A DNA stretch of 64,000 nt from NCBI RefSeq assembly GCF_002443155.1, contig NZ_CP023667.1, positions 2,728,001 through 2,792,000 of the forward strand, written 5' to 3'. This stretch comes from Alcaligenes faecalis. Lineage in GTDB: Bacteria > Pseudomonadota > Gammaproteobacteria > Burkholderiales > Burkholderiaceae_B. Below the pieces are notes generated by a model. The model was not told where the DNA came from. It did no database searches and saw only the letters and a list, made by a program, of their open reading frames with translations. Both the position numbers and the translations under genes were made by a program. Shown in pieces: positions 50,435-60,361 of the stretch. Position 1 is the first letter of the stretch. The number at the start of each line of letters is the position of its first letter.

Positions 50435-51511
50435 TTACTCGGCCTGCAAGACACCACGGCGCAACTGATCGCGCTCGATGGATTCAAACAAGGCCTTGAA
50501 GTTGCCTTCACCAAAACCATCATCGCCCTTGCGCTGGATGAACTCGAAGAACACGGGGCCCATCAAGGTTTCAGAGAAAATCTGCAGCAAGAGACGGCGG
50601 TGGCCACCTTCCGATGTGCCATCGAGCAAAATGCCACGGTTTTGCAGTTCTGCAGTCGGTTCACCGTGCGCTGGCAAGCGGCCTTCCAGCATCTCGTAAT
50701 AGGTTTGTGGCGGCGCGGTCATAAAGCGCATGCCCATGGCTTTGAGCTTGTCCCAGGAGGCAATCAGATCGTCAGTCAGGAAGGCCACGTGCTGGATGCC
50801 TTCACCATTGAATTGCATCAGGAACTCTTCGATCTGGCCCGAGCCCTTGGCGGATTCCTCGTTCAAAGGAATGCGGATCTTGCCATCGGGGGCGGTCATG
50901 GCTTTGGACGTCAGGCCGGTGTATTCGCCCTTGATGTCGAAGTAGCGAATCTCACGGAAGTTGAACAGGTGCTCATAGAACTGGGCCCAGTAGGCCATGC
51001 GACCGCGGTACACGTTGTGGGTCAGGTGATCGATCTCTTTCAAGCCCGCGCCCACGGGATGACGATCCACGCCGTCCAGGTAAACGAAGTCAATGTCGTA
51101 GATGGAGTTGCCTTCGCCAAAACGGTCGATCAGGTACAGAGGGGCGCCACCAATGCCTTTAATCGCAGGCAGGCGCAGCTCCATGGGGCCGGTAGGAATA
51201 TCGACAGGCTGGGCACCCAGCTCCAGCGCGCGTTCGTAGGCTTTCTGCGCATCACGCACGCGAAAGGCCATGCCGCAGGCCGAAGGGCCGTGCTCGGCGG
51301 CAAAGTAAGCGGCGTGGCTCTTGGGTTCTTCGTTCAGGATCAGGTTGATCTCGCCCTGGCGATACAGGGACACTTTCTTGGAGCGGTGTACCGCCACTTT
51401 GGTGAAACCCATCATCTCGAATACGGGTTCCATCACGCCAGGCTGGGGAGCGGCAAATTCGATGAACTCAAAGCCCATCAGGCCCATTGGATTTTCAAAC
51501 AAGTCAGTCAT
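50435..51511 (-). CDS. hppD: 4-hydroxyphenylpyruvate dioxygenase
   Basis: 358 residues of the vicinal-oxygen-chelate type. The Fe(II) ligands are seen as H in [13 protein letters not shown] in [12 protein letters not shown] and E in [21 protein letters not shown] near the C-terminus. Known reaction: 4-hydroxyphenylpyruvate to homogentisate in tyrosine catabolism. The ATG at 51511 with GGAG upstream gives [16 protein letters not shown], the normal beginning. No homogentisate dioxygenase is adjacent. The 268 bp upstream shows no gene. Confidence 0.97.
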   Translation of the reverse strand: MTDLFENPMGLMGFEFIEFAAPQPGVMEPVFEMMGFTKVAVHRSKKVSLYRQGEINLILNEEPKSHAAYFAAEHGPSACGMAFRVRDAQKAYERALELGAQPVDIPTGPMELRLPAIKGIGGAPLYLIDRFGEGNSIYDIDFVYLDGVDRHPVGAGLKEIDHLTHNVYRGRMAYWAQFYEHLFNFREIRYFDIKGEYTGLTSKAMTAPDGKIRIPLNEESAKGSGQIEEFLMQFNGEGIQHVAFLTDDLIASWDKLKAMGMRFMTAPPQTYYEMLEGRLPAHGEPTAELQNRGILLDGTSEGGHRRLLLQIFSETLMGPVFFEFIQRKGDDGFGEGNFKALFESIERDQLRRGVLQAE

Positions 51512-51779
51512 AGCAGACTCCAGTTGCAATCAGGTAATCAAAGACGGCGTAAAAACGCCTTGAAACTTGGGCTCAAGCCTTGCAGGGGGGCGCGCAGGAT
51601 ACCCCACGCACACTGCGTGCCAAGTGATCACCAAACAACAATTGAAATCCCAGAAACCTCACAGGCTCTGCTCCAGTGGGCGGGAAGCCGAAATGCGTTC
51701 CCATCGCCGACACTTATTATCAGGGAAACAGGCTTTTTTTAGATATAGAGCATTACCCTAGAGGCTTAAACCACCTGCT

Positions 51780-52532
51780 CTAGCGCGCCAGCAACTGGGG
51801 GACCGAAGAGACCAGCATGGCAATGCCGGACAGGGTCAACAAACTTAAAACAATGGCCCGAAACGTGCTTTGGCTAATGCCCACATACAGGCGCGCGCCC
51901 GCCAGCACGGGAATCAGCACGGCCAGCATCACCAGCCCTATAGACGGCAACATGGCGGGCAGAATAGAACCGGAGGCAATATAGGCCAGCAAAGTCACCG
52001 ACAAGGTCGCCAGATTGAAGTTTTGTATAACGGCGCGCTGCTCGTCTTTGGGCAATCCGGTCATGGTGGTCCACAAGGTAGGAATCACCCCCGTCATGCC
52101 ACCGAGCCCACCCATGATGCCGCCTATCAAGCCGGACACGGCATTGGTCAGGCGGCTACGTACCCGGACATGGCCCAAACGGCTGGACATCAGCATGATG
52201 GGACACCAGATCACCATCAAGGTCCCTAAAAATGCCTTGAATACAGCTGCATCCAGAAAAGGCAGCAAATAGGTGCCCAAAGGCACTCCGATCAGGCCAC
52301 CGGCCAGAAACGGCAGCAGGATCTGCCAATAAGAAGTGCGCCGCCGGGTAAAGGCGGCAATCATCTGTCCTGTCCAGGCACCGCAGACCGCCAGCACCGC
52401 GGCCAATTGAGGCTCCAGAAACCAGGCCCAGCAAGACATGGCTACCATGCCAAAGGCAAAGCCCGACAGCCCCTGAACAAAACCCGCCACAATGGCGCCA
52501 AAAGCCACCGCCCAATAAACCGACTCCATCAT
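51780..52532 (-). CDS. TauE/SafE-family membrane exporter (sulfite/organosulfonate exporter family)
   Basis: 250 residues, eight predicted helices in two TauE repeats: GFVQGLSGFAFGMVAM near the N-terminus, GLIGGIMGGLGGMTGVIPTLW at the midpoint. Known from the family: putative export of sulfite, sulfoacetate or other small organic anions; not confirmed here. The ATG at 52532 has AAGGAG upstream; there are two Met codons in tandem. No sulfur genes are adjacent. Confidence 0.88.
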   Translation of the reverse strand: MMESVYWAVAFGAIVAGFVQGLSGFAFGMVAMSCWAWFLEPQLAAVLAVCGAWTGQMIAAFTRRRTSYWQILLPFLAGGLIGVPLGTYLLPFLDAAVFKAFLGTLMVIWCPIMLMSSRLGHVRVRSRLTNAVSGLIGGIMGGLGGMTGVIPTLWTTMTGLPKDEQRAVIQNFNLATLSVTLLAYIASGSILPAMLPSIGLVMLAVLIPVLAGARLYVGISQSTFRAIVLSLLTLSGIAMLVSSVPQLLAR

Positions 52533-52594
52533 CCCCTGCTGCTCCTTGCCTGAAGACAAGCGACAGTATCCCTCTTTACGAAGCGAGCGGGCAG

Positions 52595-52619
52595 AAAAAA
52601 GCCTCCACAATGGAGGCTT
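52595..52619 (-). terminator. Intrinsic terminator of aspA
   Basis: GCCTCCA-CAA-TGGAGGC with a run of six T on the minus strand, 58 bp after the aspA stop. Confidence 0.88.
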
Positions 52620-52676
52620 CCCAAACTGTTACCGGCGTCGGCCAAGACTGGCCAATCAGGCCTGGTTCAGATTGGT

Positions 52677-54095
52677 TCAGGCTGGGTCAGCAGCACGCAG
52701 ATCACGAGGTTGGATCAGCGATTCGGCACGCAACACTTCGTTCAGGGTCTCGGCGTCCATCAGGCCACGCTTGAGAACCACGTCACGAATATTGGTACCT
52801 GTCTGGAAGGCTTCGGCGGCAACCGAGGTAGCGGCTTTGTAACCGATGAACGGATTCAAGGCAGTCACCAGGGAAATGGAACGCTCGATATTGCTTTCCA
52901 GGCATTCACGGTTGGCAGTGATACCTACCACGCAGAACTGGGTCAGCGTGTCGCAAGCATTGCTCAACAGAGCCATGCTACGCAGCAGGGAGTGAATGAT
53001 CACAGGTTCAAACGCGTTCAACTGCAATTGACCGGCTTCAGCAGCCATGGTCACGGTCATGTCGGCACCGATCACTTCAAAGGCAACCTGGTTGACCACT
53101 TCCGGGATCACGGGGTTGACCTTACCGGGCATGATGGACGAACCAGCTTGCACGGCGGGCAGACAAATTTCACCCATACCGGCACGAGGACCGCTAGAGA
53201 GCAGACGCAAGTCGTTGGACAACTTGGACAGCTTGACGGCAGCGCGCTTCAATACGCCCGACAGGTGCAGGAAACCACCGCAATCCTGAGTTGCTTCGAT
53301 CAGGTCGGCAGACACACGCAGCTGAACACCGGACAGATCGGACAAGGCCGCGACAGCCAGCTCGGCATACTCGGGGTGAGCCGTAATACCAGTACCAATA
53401 GCCGTACCGCCCAGGTTCACGTCGCACATCAGTTTGCGCGATTCTTTCAGGCGCACGATGTCTTCGTTGATCATGGTGGCAAATGCATTGAACTCCTGAC
53501 CCAGGGTCATGGGCACAGCATCTTGCAACTGAGTGCGGCCAATCTTCATGTACGAGGAGAACTCCTCGGACTTTTTCAGGAAGGCATCACGCAGACGCTC
53601 CATGGCGGCAAACAGCGGGTCCAGCGAACGGTAGGCCGCCAGGTGCAGAGCCGTTGGGTACACGTCGTTGGTACTTTGGGCCATGTTCACATCTTCATTG
53701 GGGTGAAGATATTGATACTCGCCGCGCTTGTGACCCATATGCTCCAAAGCCAGGTTACAAATAACCTCGTTGGCATTCATATTGGTCGAGGTACCTGCGC
53801 CGCCCTGAATCATGTCTACCACGAAATGCTCATGGCACTTGCCTGCTTGTACAGCCTGACAGGCAGCCACAATGGCGTCGTGCTTATCCTGCTCCAGCAA
53901 ACCCAGTTTGAAATTGGCCTGAGCAGCTGCCTGCTTGACCAGCGCCAGAGCATTAATCAGTTCCGGGTAAGTTGAAATAGGCGTACCGGTAATGTGGAAA
54001 TTCTCCTTGGCACGCAAGGTATGAACACCATAATAGACTTCATCGGGGACTTGGCGGTCTCCCAGCAAATCATGTTCGATACGGAACTGACTCAT
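52677..54095 (-). CDS. aspA: Aspartate ammonia-lyase
   Basis: 472 residues of the fumarase/aspartase superfamily. The signature loop GSSIMPGKVNP carries the catalytic Ser; GGAGTSTNMNANEV and STNDVYPTA are the other two conserved regions. The TSTNMNANEV, GRTQLQDAVPMTLGQEF and KVNPVIPEVVNQV variants favour aspartase over fumarase. Known reaction: L-aspartate to fumarate plus ammonia. AAGGAATT precedes the ATG. Monocistronic by its own terminator. Confidence 0.93.
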   Translation of the reverse strand: MSQFRIEHDLLGDRQVPDEVYYGVHTLRAKENFHITGTPISTYPELINALALVKQAAAQANFKLGLLEQDKHDAIVAACQAVQAGKCHEHFVVDMIQGGAGTSTNMNANEVICNLALEHMGHKRGEYQYLHPNEDVNMAQSTNDVYPTALHLAAYRSLDPLFAAMERLRDAFLKKSEEFSSYMKIGRTQLQDAVPMTLGQEFNAFATMINEDIVRLKESRKLMCDVNLGGTAIGTGITAHPEYAELAVAALSDLSGVQLRVSADLIEATQDCGGFLHLSGVLKRAAVKLSKLSNDLRLLSSGPRAGMGEICLPAVQAGSSIMPGKVNPVIPEVVNQVAFEVIGADMTVTMAAEAGQLQLNAFEPVIIHSLLRSMALLSNACDTLTQFCVVGITANRECLESNIERSISLVTALNPFIGYKAATSVAAEAFQTGTNIRDVVLKRGLMDAETLNEVLRAESLIQPRDLRAADPA

Positions 54096-54936
54096 AATTC
54101 CTTCGTTTCCTTAATAACGATAGCAAGACTTTTTTGATACGCCTCATACTCGATCCCGGACTACAAACGGAACAAAGCCCTGCCATTTCTTGCGAACTTG
54201 GCAGGGGCTCGGGGACATGCTGGCAAATACCGCTAATAAGCTTTGGATAATGCTTGTATCCAAACCCGGAAAGCAAAGGCCCGTAAAAAACGGGCCTCTA
54301 TTGCAATCCACCAAGCGGGGTGAATGATCCAACCGCCTTTTTTGAAGGCATCGTCGAGCTCGGGAAGCGCTGAGAACATTGTAAACGCCGAGCGCTCGCA
54401 TGCGTGTCGTTTTGCGGTTTTTCTTGAGTTGGGCCGCTCTGCTTTCCTGACTGACAGTTGAAAACTGACTTAATTTAGCGGTGTATCTCCGATATAGCTC
54501 GCTCATCCTGTCTGTAACAAGAGTCTGGCGCTTTGTGCACGAGCGTTGCGCGCTTGCATCATTTTGATGCTGTTTCACCATAAGACTCACAACACAAGAT
54601 CAAAAATCACCCTGGCGATGCCCGGATTGGAAGTCCGGAAACCTTGCGATTTGAGAAAAAAAGGAAGGCGAAAGAGTATACACAGGCATTAAGGCTATTC
54701 TCTAAACCCGCAGCCGCTTATACTGAAAAAAACCAGTCTTATTTTACTAAATGAAAATTCCTGATCAATAAAAGATGTTTAAATCAGTAAAAATGGAATT
54801 AAAAAATAAGATAAATTTCCACATTAAAAGCAGCGGCTCAGTAATAAAAGAAAGCAGGCCCGGTTTTATTGGGTTTTGTTGATTCTTTCTAAATAACTAC
54901 TGCTCTTTGCCGCGCACTCCTTAACGGCACAGCACT
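54096..54936. other. Long AT-rich intergenic region between aspA and marR
   Basis: No supported gene. It contains an imperfect hairpin with a central A-run (GGCCCG-TAAAAAA-CGGGCC, ~54279-54297) close to the aspA side and a strongly AT-rich 200-bp stretch (54700-54900) before marR, likely promoter DNA. A minus-strand frame (54144-54590) lacks recognisable features and is not called. I saw no tRNA or repeat element in it. Confidence 0.6.
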
Positions 54937-55494
54937 ATGAAATTACTCGATCTGAAATATCAAACTATCCTGAGCGAATCCCAGCGCCAGGCCCACCCTA
55001 AAACCGAGGATATCGAACTGTGTTTACGCGTTCTGTCGCTGGCCTCCAGCATTAATCGCGCTTCCAGCTCCGTTTTGAACGAGTTTGGCCTGTCCGAAGG
55101 CCGTCTGGTTCTGCTGTTTTTGCTTAGCCGCCAACCGTCTGGCCTGAGCCCCGCCTTGCTGGCAGAACAAGCGGGTGTCACCCGCGCCACCATCACCGGA
55201 CTGCTCGACGGGCTGGAGCAGCAGCAATTGCTGGTGCGACAAAACAATACGTCGGACCGCCGCGTGCTCACTGTTAAACTCACCGAAGCCGGACAAGAGT
55301 TGTGCGAGCACCTGCTGCCCTATTACATCGAGTGGCTCTCGGGCGTATTTAGCCATGTGCCCCAAGACGTGCGCCAACGCTTGTCCAGTTTGTTATCCAA
55401 GGCCCTGCAAGGCGATAGCACCCCGGACATCAAAGTTGACAAGCCACTTTCGCACCCTCTGCCCACAACCCTGCAACGCAGTTATATGGCCTAA
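54937..55494 (+). CDS. MarR-family transcriptional regulator
   Basis: 185 residues. A winged helix with GLSEGRLVLLFLLSRQPSGLSPALLAEQAGVTRATITGLLDGLEQQQLLVR and the wing SDRRVLTVKLTEAGQEL. An N-terminal extension of ~25 residues precedes the dimerisation helix. Known role: repressor responding to small aromatic or stress ligands. It stands alone with a terminator behind it, so the target is not obvious; autoregulation via the AT-rich upstream region is likely. Confidence 0.9.
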   Translation: MKLLDLKYQTILSESQRQAHPKTEDIELCLRVLSLASSINRASSSVLNEFGLSEGRLVLLFLLSRQPSGLSPALLAEQAGVTRATITGLLDGLEQQQLLVRQNNTSDRRVLTVKLTEAGQELCEHLLPYYIEWLSGVFSHVPQDVRQRLSSLLSKALQGDSTPDIKVDKPLSHPLPTTLQRSYMA

Positions 55495-55547
55495 GACGCA
55501 AACCCGTCTTGCCCAAGGGGCGACCTTGCTGTCGACCCCACACCATC

Positions 55548-55584
55548 AAGGGTGGCACCGATACGGTTGCCACCCTTTGTTTTC
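55548..55584 (+). terminator. Intrinsic terminator of marR
   Basis: AAGGGTGGCA pairs with TGCCACCCTT around an inner CCG/CGG, followed by TGTTTT. Confidence 0.85.
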
Positions 55585-55605
55585 GTCCTCGCAAGGCTGA
55601 AACTT

Positions 55606-56208
55606 ATGGATACTGCTGTTATTGATGCCATGAAAAAATGGCCCAATGTACCCGCTGTCAGCGGGTACATCTCTTTGGATCAGGCTGGCCAGTGGCGTCA
55701 TCACCCGGCTGGCGATGCCAACCAGCACCCTGAACAAGTAGGCGAGCGCATTGCCCACCAGGGTCTGCTCTCCTTTTTCAATCGCAATTATCAGGCGGAT
55801 GAAAAAGGGCGCTGGTTTATCCAGAACGGTCCGCAGCGCGTCTATGTTCGTCTGGACGCCGCCCCATTGATTGTGTCTCTGGCTGAAGACCAGGCCCATT
55901 TGCAAGACCACACTAGCAGCCCTGTCCACGCTATCCTGGCCTGGTACCTCAGCGCTGAAGGCAGGCTCTATTTACGTACCTCAGCAGGCCCGGCCTTGTT
56001 GGCAGGTCGAGATATTCCGGCGCTGCTGGAACAACTACGCACAAAGCAGCAAGGCCTGGGCAGCCTGGATCTGGAGCAGCCCCAGCACAGCGAAGGCTGG
56101 TCCTTGCCTGCCTACCCCAAGCCCTGTTCCCTGACAGTCTGGTCTTCCTGCGTGTCGCCCACCGAGGAATTGGCGTATATTGTTTTGCCAGAGCCCGATC
56201 CCATTTGA
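55606..56208 (+). CDS. Conserved hypothetical protein
   Basis: 200 residues; family not recognised with confidence. It opens MDTAVIDAMKKWPNVPAVSGYISLD and contains RWFIQNGPQRVYVRLDAAP and AILAWYLSAEGRLYL. Soluble, no signal peptide. A similar-looking DUF is common next to nudix and aat genes in Bordetella and relatives. AAGG lies 10 bases before the ATG. It is 20 bp ahead of the nudix gene and probably co-transcribed with nudix-aat-bpt-pyrD. Confidence 0.7.
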   Translation: MDTAVIDAMKKWPNVPAVSGYISLDQAGQWRHHPAGDANQHPEQVGERIAHQGLLSFFNRNYQADEKGRWFIQNGPQRVYVRLDAAPLIVSLAEDQAHLQDHTSSPVHAILAWYLSAEGRLYLRTSAGPALLAGRDIPALLEQLRTKQQGLGSLDLEQPQHSEGWSLPAYPKPCSLTVWSSCVSPTEELAYIVLPEPDPI

Positions 56209-56228
56209 ACCGCCATCACAGAATCTGC

Positions 56229-56819
56229 ATGACCCAGCCATCCGCCTCTTTCTATTTCCCCGCCCCACGCACGCAAAACTTCTGCAATCAATGCGGCAGC
56301 AAACTGACACGCCTGGTGCCCCCGGACGATAACCGCATGCGTGATGTCTGCGAAAGCTGCGGTGCAGTGCACTACCAGAACCCCCGCAATGTGGTCGGCA
56401 TTGTGCCCATGTGGAAAGACGATCAGGTCCTGCTATGCCGTCGCGCCATCGAGCCACGCTACAACACCTGGACCTTGCCCGCCGGTTTCATGGAGCTGGG
56501 CGAGACCCTGGGACAAGGCGCCTTGCGTGAAATGGGCGAAGAAGCCGGTGCGCAGGTCGAACCCGGCCCGCTCTTTACCGTTATCAGCGTGCCTTACGCC
56601 GAGCAAGTACATGTGTACTACCTGGCCAAGGTAACCAGTGATGTGCTGGACCCCGGCCCGGAATCCCTGGAAGCCCGCTTCTTCCACCTGAACGACATTC
56701 CATGGGACAACCTGGCGTTCCGCACGGTCAGCGCCACCCTGGAGCGCTACGTGGAGGATCACAAGGCGGGCCGCTTCCAGATTCACGAATTTGATATCGC
56801 CCCCCGCGACCAAGACTGA
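56229..56819 (+). CDS. Nudix hydrolase with N-terminal zinc ribbon
   Basis: 196 residues. Two CxxC knuckles (FCNQCGSKL ... DVCESCGAVHYQNP) form a zinc ribbon, followed by a Nudix box GFMELGETLGQGALREMGEEAG matching G-x5-E-x7-REUxEExGU (quoted in part only as far as AGA). Known for related proteins: hydrolysis of NADH, ADP-ribose or nucleotide sugars; substrate here unknown. The ATG at 56229 is chosen over a TTG eight codons upstream. Ends 2 bp before aat. Confidence 0.9.
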   Translation: MTQPSASFYFPAPRTQNFCNQCGSKLTRLVPPDDNRMRDVCESCGAVHYQNPRNVVGIVPMWKDDQVLLCRRAIEPRYNTWTLPAGFMELGETLGQGALREMGEEAGAQVEPGPLFTVISVPYAEQVHVYYLAKVTSDVLDPGPESLEARFFHLNDIPWDNLAFRTVSATLERYVEDHKAGRFQIHEFDIAPRDQD

Positions 56820-56821
56820 TC

Positions 56822-57550
56822 ATGTCGCTTGTATGGGTCGCTCCTGATCAGGCCCTGCCCAGCCCTGAAAACGCCAGCCCCGAAGGGCTGGTGGCCGCCG
56901 GTCTGGATTTAAGCGTTCCACGTCTGTTAGAAGCCTACAGTCAGGGCATGTTTCCCTGGTACAGCCCTGGCGACCCGGTACTGTGGTGGTCGCCTGATCC
57001 ACGCATGGTGCTGGAGGTGGACAATTTCAAGATATCCCGCTCCTTGGGCAAGAAGCTGCGCCAGATTGCACGCCAGCAAGATCAGGACGAGGCCCGCCTT
57101 CGTGTCACCTGCGATCTGGCTTTCGAGCAAGTCATCGGCCAATGCGCCGCGCAGCGCAGCGCCACCGGCACCTGGATCAGCCCGGACATTCAACAGGTCT
57201 ATACCGATCTGCATCGCACCGGCTACGCGCACAGCATAGAAACCTGGATGGACGGCAAGCTGGTCGGTGGCTTGTATGGGGTGAATCTGGGCCGCTTCTT
57301 CTTTGGCGAATCCATGTTTGCCTTGCAAACCGATGCCAGCAAGATCGCCCTGGCCCACCTGGTGGATTTTCTGAAATTCGCCGGGATACCATATATAGAC
57401 TGCCAGCAAGAGACATCGCATCTGGCCAGTCTGGGCGCCAGCCCCATTCCCCGCGAGGACTTTATGGATGCCCTGGCCTGGGCCAAAGACCAGCCCAGCC
57501 CGGTCTGGCCACGCGGGGCTTTGCGGCTAGGCCCTCCCCCAGCTTGCTAG
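56822..57550 (+). CDS. aat: Leucyl/phenylalanyl-tRNA-protein transferase
   Basis: 242 residues. Family motifs: GLVAAGLDLSVPRLLEAYSQGMFPWY, LWWSPDPRMVL, TWISPDIQQVYTDLHRTGYAHSIE, GGLYGVNLGRFFFGESMF, SKIALAHLVDFLK. Known reaction: transfer of Leu or Phe to proteins bearing N-terminal Lys or Arg, marking them for ClpAP through ClpS. Followed 48 bp later by bpt, the second N-end-rule transferase. Confidence 0.97.
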   Translation: MSLVWVAPDQALPSPENASPEGLVAAGLDLSVPRLLEAYSQGMFPWYSPGDPVLWWSPDPRMVLEVDNFKISRSLGKKLRQIARQQDQDEARLRVTCDLAFEQVIGQCAAQRSATGTWISPDIQQVYTDLHRTGYAHSIETWMDGKLVGGLYGVNLGRFFFGESMFALQTDASKIALAHLVDFLKFAGIPYIDCQQETSHLASLGASPIPREDFMDALAWAKDQPSPVWPRGALRLGPPPAC

Positions 57551-57598
57551 GCTGGCGCGAGCATCCCATAATGGCTCTATCACGCTTGGCAGAGTCGC

Positions 57599-58324
57599 AT
57601 GAATTATCCCAAAGCACCCACCAGTCCTCAAACGCTGCAATTCTATTCCACGGCCAGCTACCGTTGCAGCTACCTGCCAGAGCAACAGGCACGCTCTCTG
57701 GTTGCCGCTCCTGCTCACCTGATTAACGATGCGGTGTACTCCAAACTGGTCCAGCAAGGCTTTCGACGCAGCGGCACCTTTACCTATCGCCCCTATTGCG
57801 ACCAGTGCCGCGCTTGCCTGCCCTTGCGTTGCGACACTCTGCATTTTCAGCCCGACCGCGCCCAGCGCCGTGCAAAAAAACGTCACGGCAATCTGATCGT
57901 GCAAGATCTGCCCTTGCACTGGAACGCCGAGCACTACGAGCTGTATCGCCGCTACCAGGCCAGCCGCCATCCCGGTGCCGGCATGGATGAAGACGACCAG
58001 TCCCAGTACGCCCAGTTTCTACTGGCCAGCCATGTCACCTCGCGCCTGCTGGAGTTTCGCGAACCCGACGGCACCTTGAAAATCGTGGCCGTCATCGACG
58101 TGCTGCAAGACGGACTTTCCGCCGTCTATACCTTTTTTGATCCCGACGACACCGGCAGTCTGGGCACCTACGCCGTGCTTTGGCAACTGGACTACTGCCG
58201 TCAACAATCCCTGCCCTGGCTCTATTTAGGCTACTGGATCGAAGAAAGCCGTAAAATGGCCTACAAAACCCGCTTTCGCCCCTACCAGCTCCTGATGAAA
58301 GGTCGTTGGGAATGGCTGGCTTAA
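57599..58324 (+). CDS. bpt: Bacterial protein transferase Bpt (ATE-like, N-end rule)
   Basis: 241 residues. Homologous to eukaryotic ATE1: an N-terminal Cys cluster ([30 protein letters not shown]), and [40 protein letters not shown]. Known reaction: transfer of Leu to proteins with N-terminal Asp or Glu. With aat it supplies both bacterial N-end-rule branches. 21 bp ahead of pyrD. Confidence 0.96.
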   Translation: MNYPKAPTSPQTLQFYSTASYRCSYLPEQQARSLVAAPAHLINDAVYSKLVQQGFRRSGTFTYRPYCDQCRACLPLRCDTLHFQPDRAQRRAKKRHGNLIVQDLPLHWNAEHYELYRRYQASRHPGAGMDEDDQSQYAQFLLASHVTSRLLEFREPDGTLKIVAVIDVLQDGLSAVYTFFDPDDTGSLGTYAVLWQLDYCRQQSLPWLYLGYWIEESRKMAYKTRFRPYQLLMKGRWEWLA

Positions 58325-58345
58325 CGTCCTCTTTTATCGATCCCC

Positions 58346-59380
58346 ATGTCTGCCCTATTCAGCCTTTATCCCTTGGCTCGCCGGGTGCTGTTCAGTCTGG
58401 ATGCTGAACACGCTCACGAACTGACTCTGAAATCCCTGCATTGCGCTCACCAAACCCCTCTTTTGGGTAGTTTGCTGAAAGACCTGCCCAGCAAACCTCT
58501 GGAACTAATGGGTCTGAAGCTGCGCAATCCTGTGGGTCTGGCCGCTGGCCTGGATAAAAATGGCGCACATATCGATGCCTTGGGCGCCCTGGGTTTTGGT
58601 TTTGTCGAAGTTGGCACCGTGACTCCAAAAGCGCAGCCCGGCAATCCCAAGCCACGCCTGTTCCGCCTGCCTGAAGCCAATAGCCTGATCAATCGCTTCG
58701 GCTTTAACAACCACGGCCTGGATACCTTTATTGAAAATGTGCGCAAAAGCCAGTTCCGCTCGCAAGGCGGCATTCTGGGCCTGAATATTGGCAAGAACGC
58801 GAGCACCCCTATTGAGCAGGCCGATCAGGACTATCTGACATGTCTGCGTGCGGTCTACCCTCACGCTGATTACGTCACTGTGAACATCTCCTCGCCCAAC
58901 ACGCAAAACCTGCGTGCGCTGCAGGCGCAGGACGAGCTGGCCCGCCTGCTGGGTGCCTTGCAAGCGCTGCGCACCGAGTTGGCAGACGAGCACAAACGCT
59001 ACGTGCCTATCGTGGTGAAAATCGCGCCCGACCTGGATCAATCGCAAATTGATGCCATTGCGGACACCGTACCCTCGCAAGGTCTGGACGGCATTATTGC
59101 GACCAACACCACCTTGTCGCGCAATGCTGTTCAAGGATTGAAACATGGTCAGGAACAGGGTGGTTTGTCCGGCCCGCCAGTGCACGAACTGTCCTTGAAC
59201 GTCATTCGTCGCCTGCGCGAGCAATTAGGGCCGGACTTCCCGATTATTGGTGTGGGCGGTATTGAGTCTGGTCGTCAGGCCCAGGAAAAAATCCAGGCCG
59301 GTGCTCAGGCAGTACAGCTGTATACCGGCTTGATTTATAAGGGCCCCGCCCTGATTTCCGAGTGCATTCGCGCTCTGTAA
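58346..59380 (+). CDS. pyrD: Dihydroorotate dehydrogenase (quinone), class 2
   Basis: 344 residues. N-terminal membrane-association helices ([20 protein letters not shown]) mark class 2. FMN/substrate motifs: [40 protein letters not shown] with catalytic Ser, [14 protein letters not shown] and VGGIESG. Known reaction: dihydroorotate to orotate with quinone reduction, step 4 of pyrimidine synthesis. A stem (ATTGCCCGCTT/AAGCGGGCAAT, 59388-59410) follows without T-run. Confidence 0.97.
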   Translation: MSALFSLYPLARRVLFSLDAEHAHELTLKSLHCAHQTPLLGSLLKDLPSKPLELMGLKLRNPVGLAAGLDKNGAHIDALGALGFGFVEVGTVTPKAQPGNPKPRLFRLPEANSLINRFGFNNHGLDTFIENVRKSQFRSQGGILGLNIGKNASTPIEQADQDYLTCLRAVYPHADYVTVNISSPNTQNLRALQAQDELARLLGALQALRTELADEHKRYVPIVVKIAPDLDQSQIDAIADTVPSQGLDGIIATNTTLSRNAVQGLKHGQEQGGLSGPPVHELSLNVIRRLREQLGPDFPIIGVGGIESGRQAQEKIQAGAQAVQLYTGLIYKGPALISECIRAL

Positions 59381-59455
59381 AACGCTTATTGCCCGCTTGA
59401 AGCGGGCAATCGCATTCCATCCTGAAGCAAGCTGACGGCTTGCACTGCAGACAAG

Positions 59456-59484
59456 AAAAAAGCCAGCTCAATGAGCTGGCTTTT
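59456..59484. terminator. Bidirectional terminator between pyrD and the phasin gene
   Basis: AGCCAGCTC/GAGCTGGCT with A6 on the left and T4 on the right, so it can serve the plus-strand pyrD unit and the minus-strand phasin gene. Confidence 0.88.
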
Positions 59485-59518
59485 CCTTTAGCGTCTGATC
59501 AAATCAGCAAGCCAATGA

Positions 59519-60118
59519 TTACTTCTTGCTGGTAGCAGCAGTTGCGGCAGCGGCAGCGGCTTCCACTGTTTTGTTGCTGGCTTCAGTAACTTGGGCAGCG
59601 GCTTTCAAGCTGGCGTTAGTGGCAGCCTGGATGTTGCTTTCAGCAGCATCAGCGGCTTGGCGAGCTGCTTTAACAACGGTCTCGGCAGCGTTGGAAGCCG
59701 TGGCGAAGGAGGACTTCAGCAAAGCAACAGCGCTTTCGGTGCCGGTAGGAGCATTCTTGGCCAACTGGTCGATAGCGTCAGCAGCGTGCTGTTGACCTTG
59801 AGCCAGTTGAGCTTCAGCGATGCGCGACAGGTTCAGTTGCAGATCGGAGAAGATGTCGTACACGCTTTTGCCGTATTCCAGAGCCTGGGCAGCGTTAGGC
59901 TTGGCCACGCTTTGCGACAGGGCCACAACGTCTTGCACGTCTTTGGCGTTGATGGCTTGCTGGGATTGGCCAGCCGCTTGTTCCAGCGAGCTGCGCAGCA
60001 GATTCAGGTTCAGACCAACCAGCTTTTCAAAGCCTTGCAACAGTTGGCCTTGAGCAGCGAACAGGTTGTTCAAAGTAGCTTGTTGGGATTCCAGTACGTT
60101 TTGTGGAATAGCACTCAT
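59519..60118 (-). CDS. phaP: Phasin family protein (PHA granule-associated)
   Basis: 199 residues, nearly all helical. The phasin domain spans ~8-115 (LESQQATLNNLFAAQGQLLQGFEKLVGLNLNLLRSSLEQAA; IFSDLQLNLSRIAEAQLAQ) and is followed by a long Ala-rich tail (SNKTVEAAAAAATAATSKK). Known role: coats polyhydroxyalkanoate granules and controls their number. Own promoter region with TTGTTGC dyads; no PHA synthase gene in the window. Confidence 0.92.
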   Translation of the reverse strand: MSAIPQNVLESQQATLNNLFAAQGQLLQGFEKLVGLNLNLLRSSLEQAAGQSQQAINAKDVQDVVALSQSVAKPNAAQALEYGKSVYDIFSDLQLNLSRIAEAQLAQGQQHAADAIDQLAKNAPTGTESAVALLKSSFATASNAAETVVKAARQAADAAESNIQAATNASLKAAAQVTEASNKTVEAAAAAATAATSKK

Positions 60119-60237
60119 GATGTTTTCCTTGGAGATACGTGGCCTGGGTCAAGCCAGCGTGAAATTAGTGTCAGTGTTACTAGACAAGGGTCTGCAGAAG
60201 GCCCGGCCCATTCGCAACTACGCAAGGCAAACCTTCT

Positions 60238-60256
60238 ATGTTGCACCGCAACAATT
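60238..60256. promoter_or_regulatory. TGC-N3-GCA dyad upstream of the phasin gene (site 1)
   Basis: ATGTTGC-ACC-GCAACAAT, about 120 bp before the phasin start. It shares the TTGTTGC core with site 2. TGC/GCA dyads upstream of phaP are the usual targets of PhaR, so this is a candidate operator. Confidence 0.5.
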
Positions 60257-60288
60257 CAACTTTAAGCGCTATCCAAAACAAAGTCAAC

Positions 60289-60315
60289 GGGATTTGTTGC
60301 GCTGCAACAAATCCC
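60289..60315. promoter_or_regulatory. Perfect 12-bp-arm dyad upstream of the phasin gene (site 2)
   Basis: GGGATTTGTTGC-GCT-GCAACAAATCCC, arms perfectly complementary with a 3-bp centre. It lies between iclR and phaP and is the strongest of three related dyads. No T-run follows, so it is not a terminator. Confidence 0.6.
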
Positions 60316-60361
60316 GCTTGAGCTTATTCTCAAAACCTGTAAACCGCGCAAAAACACAGAC

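Noticed and set aside
54144..54590. Minus-strand frame of 148 codons upstream of aspA
   Set aside because: Unusual amino acid composition, no ribosome site, no similarity to anything I know; treated as intergenic.
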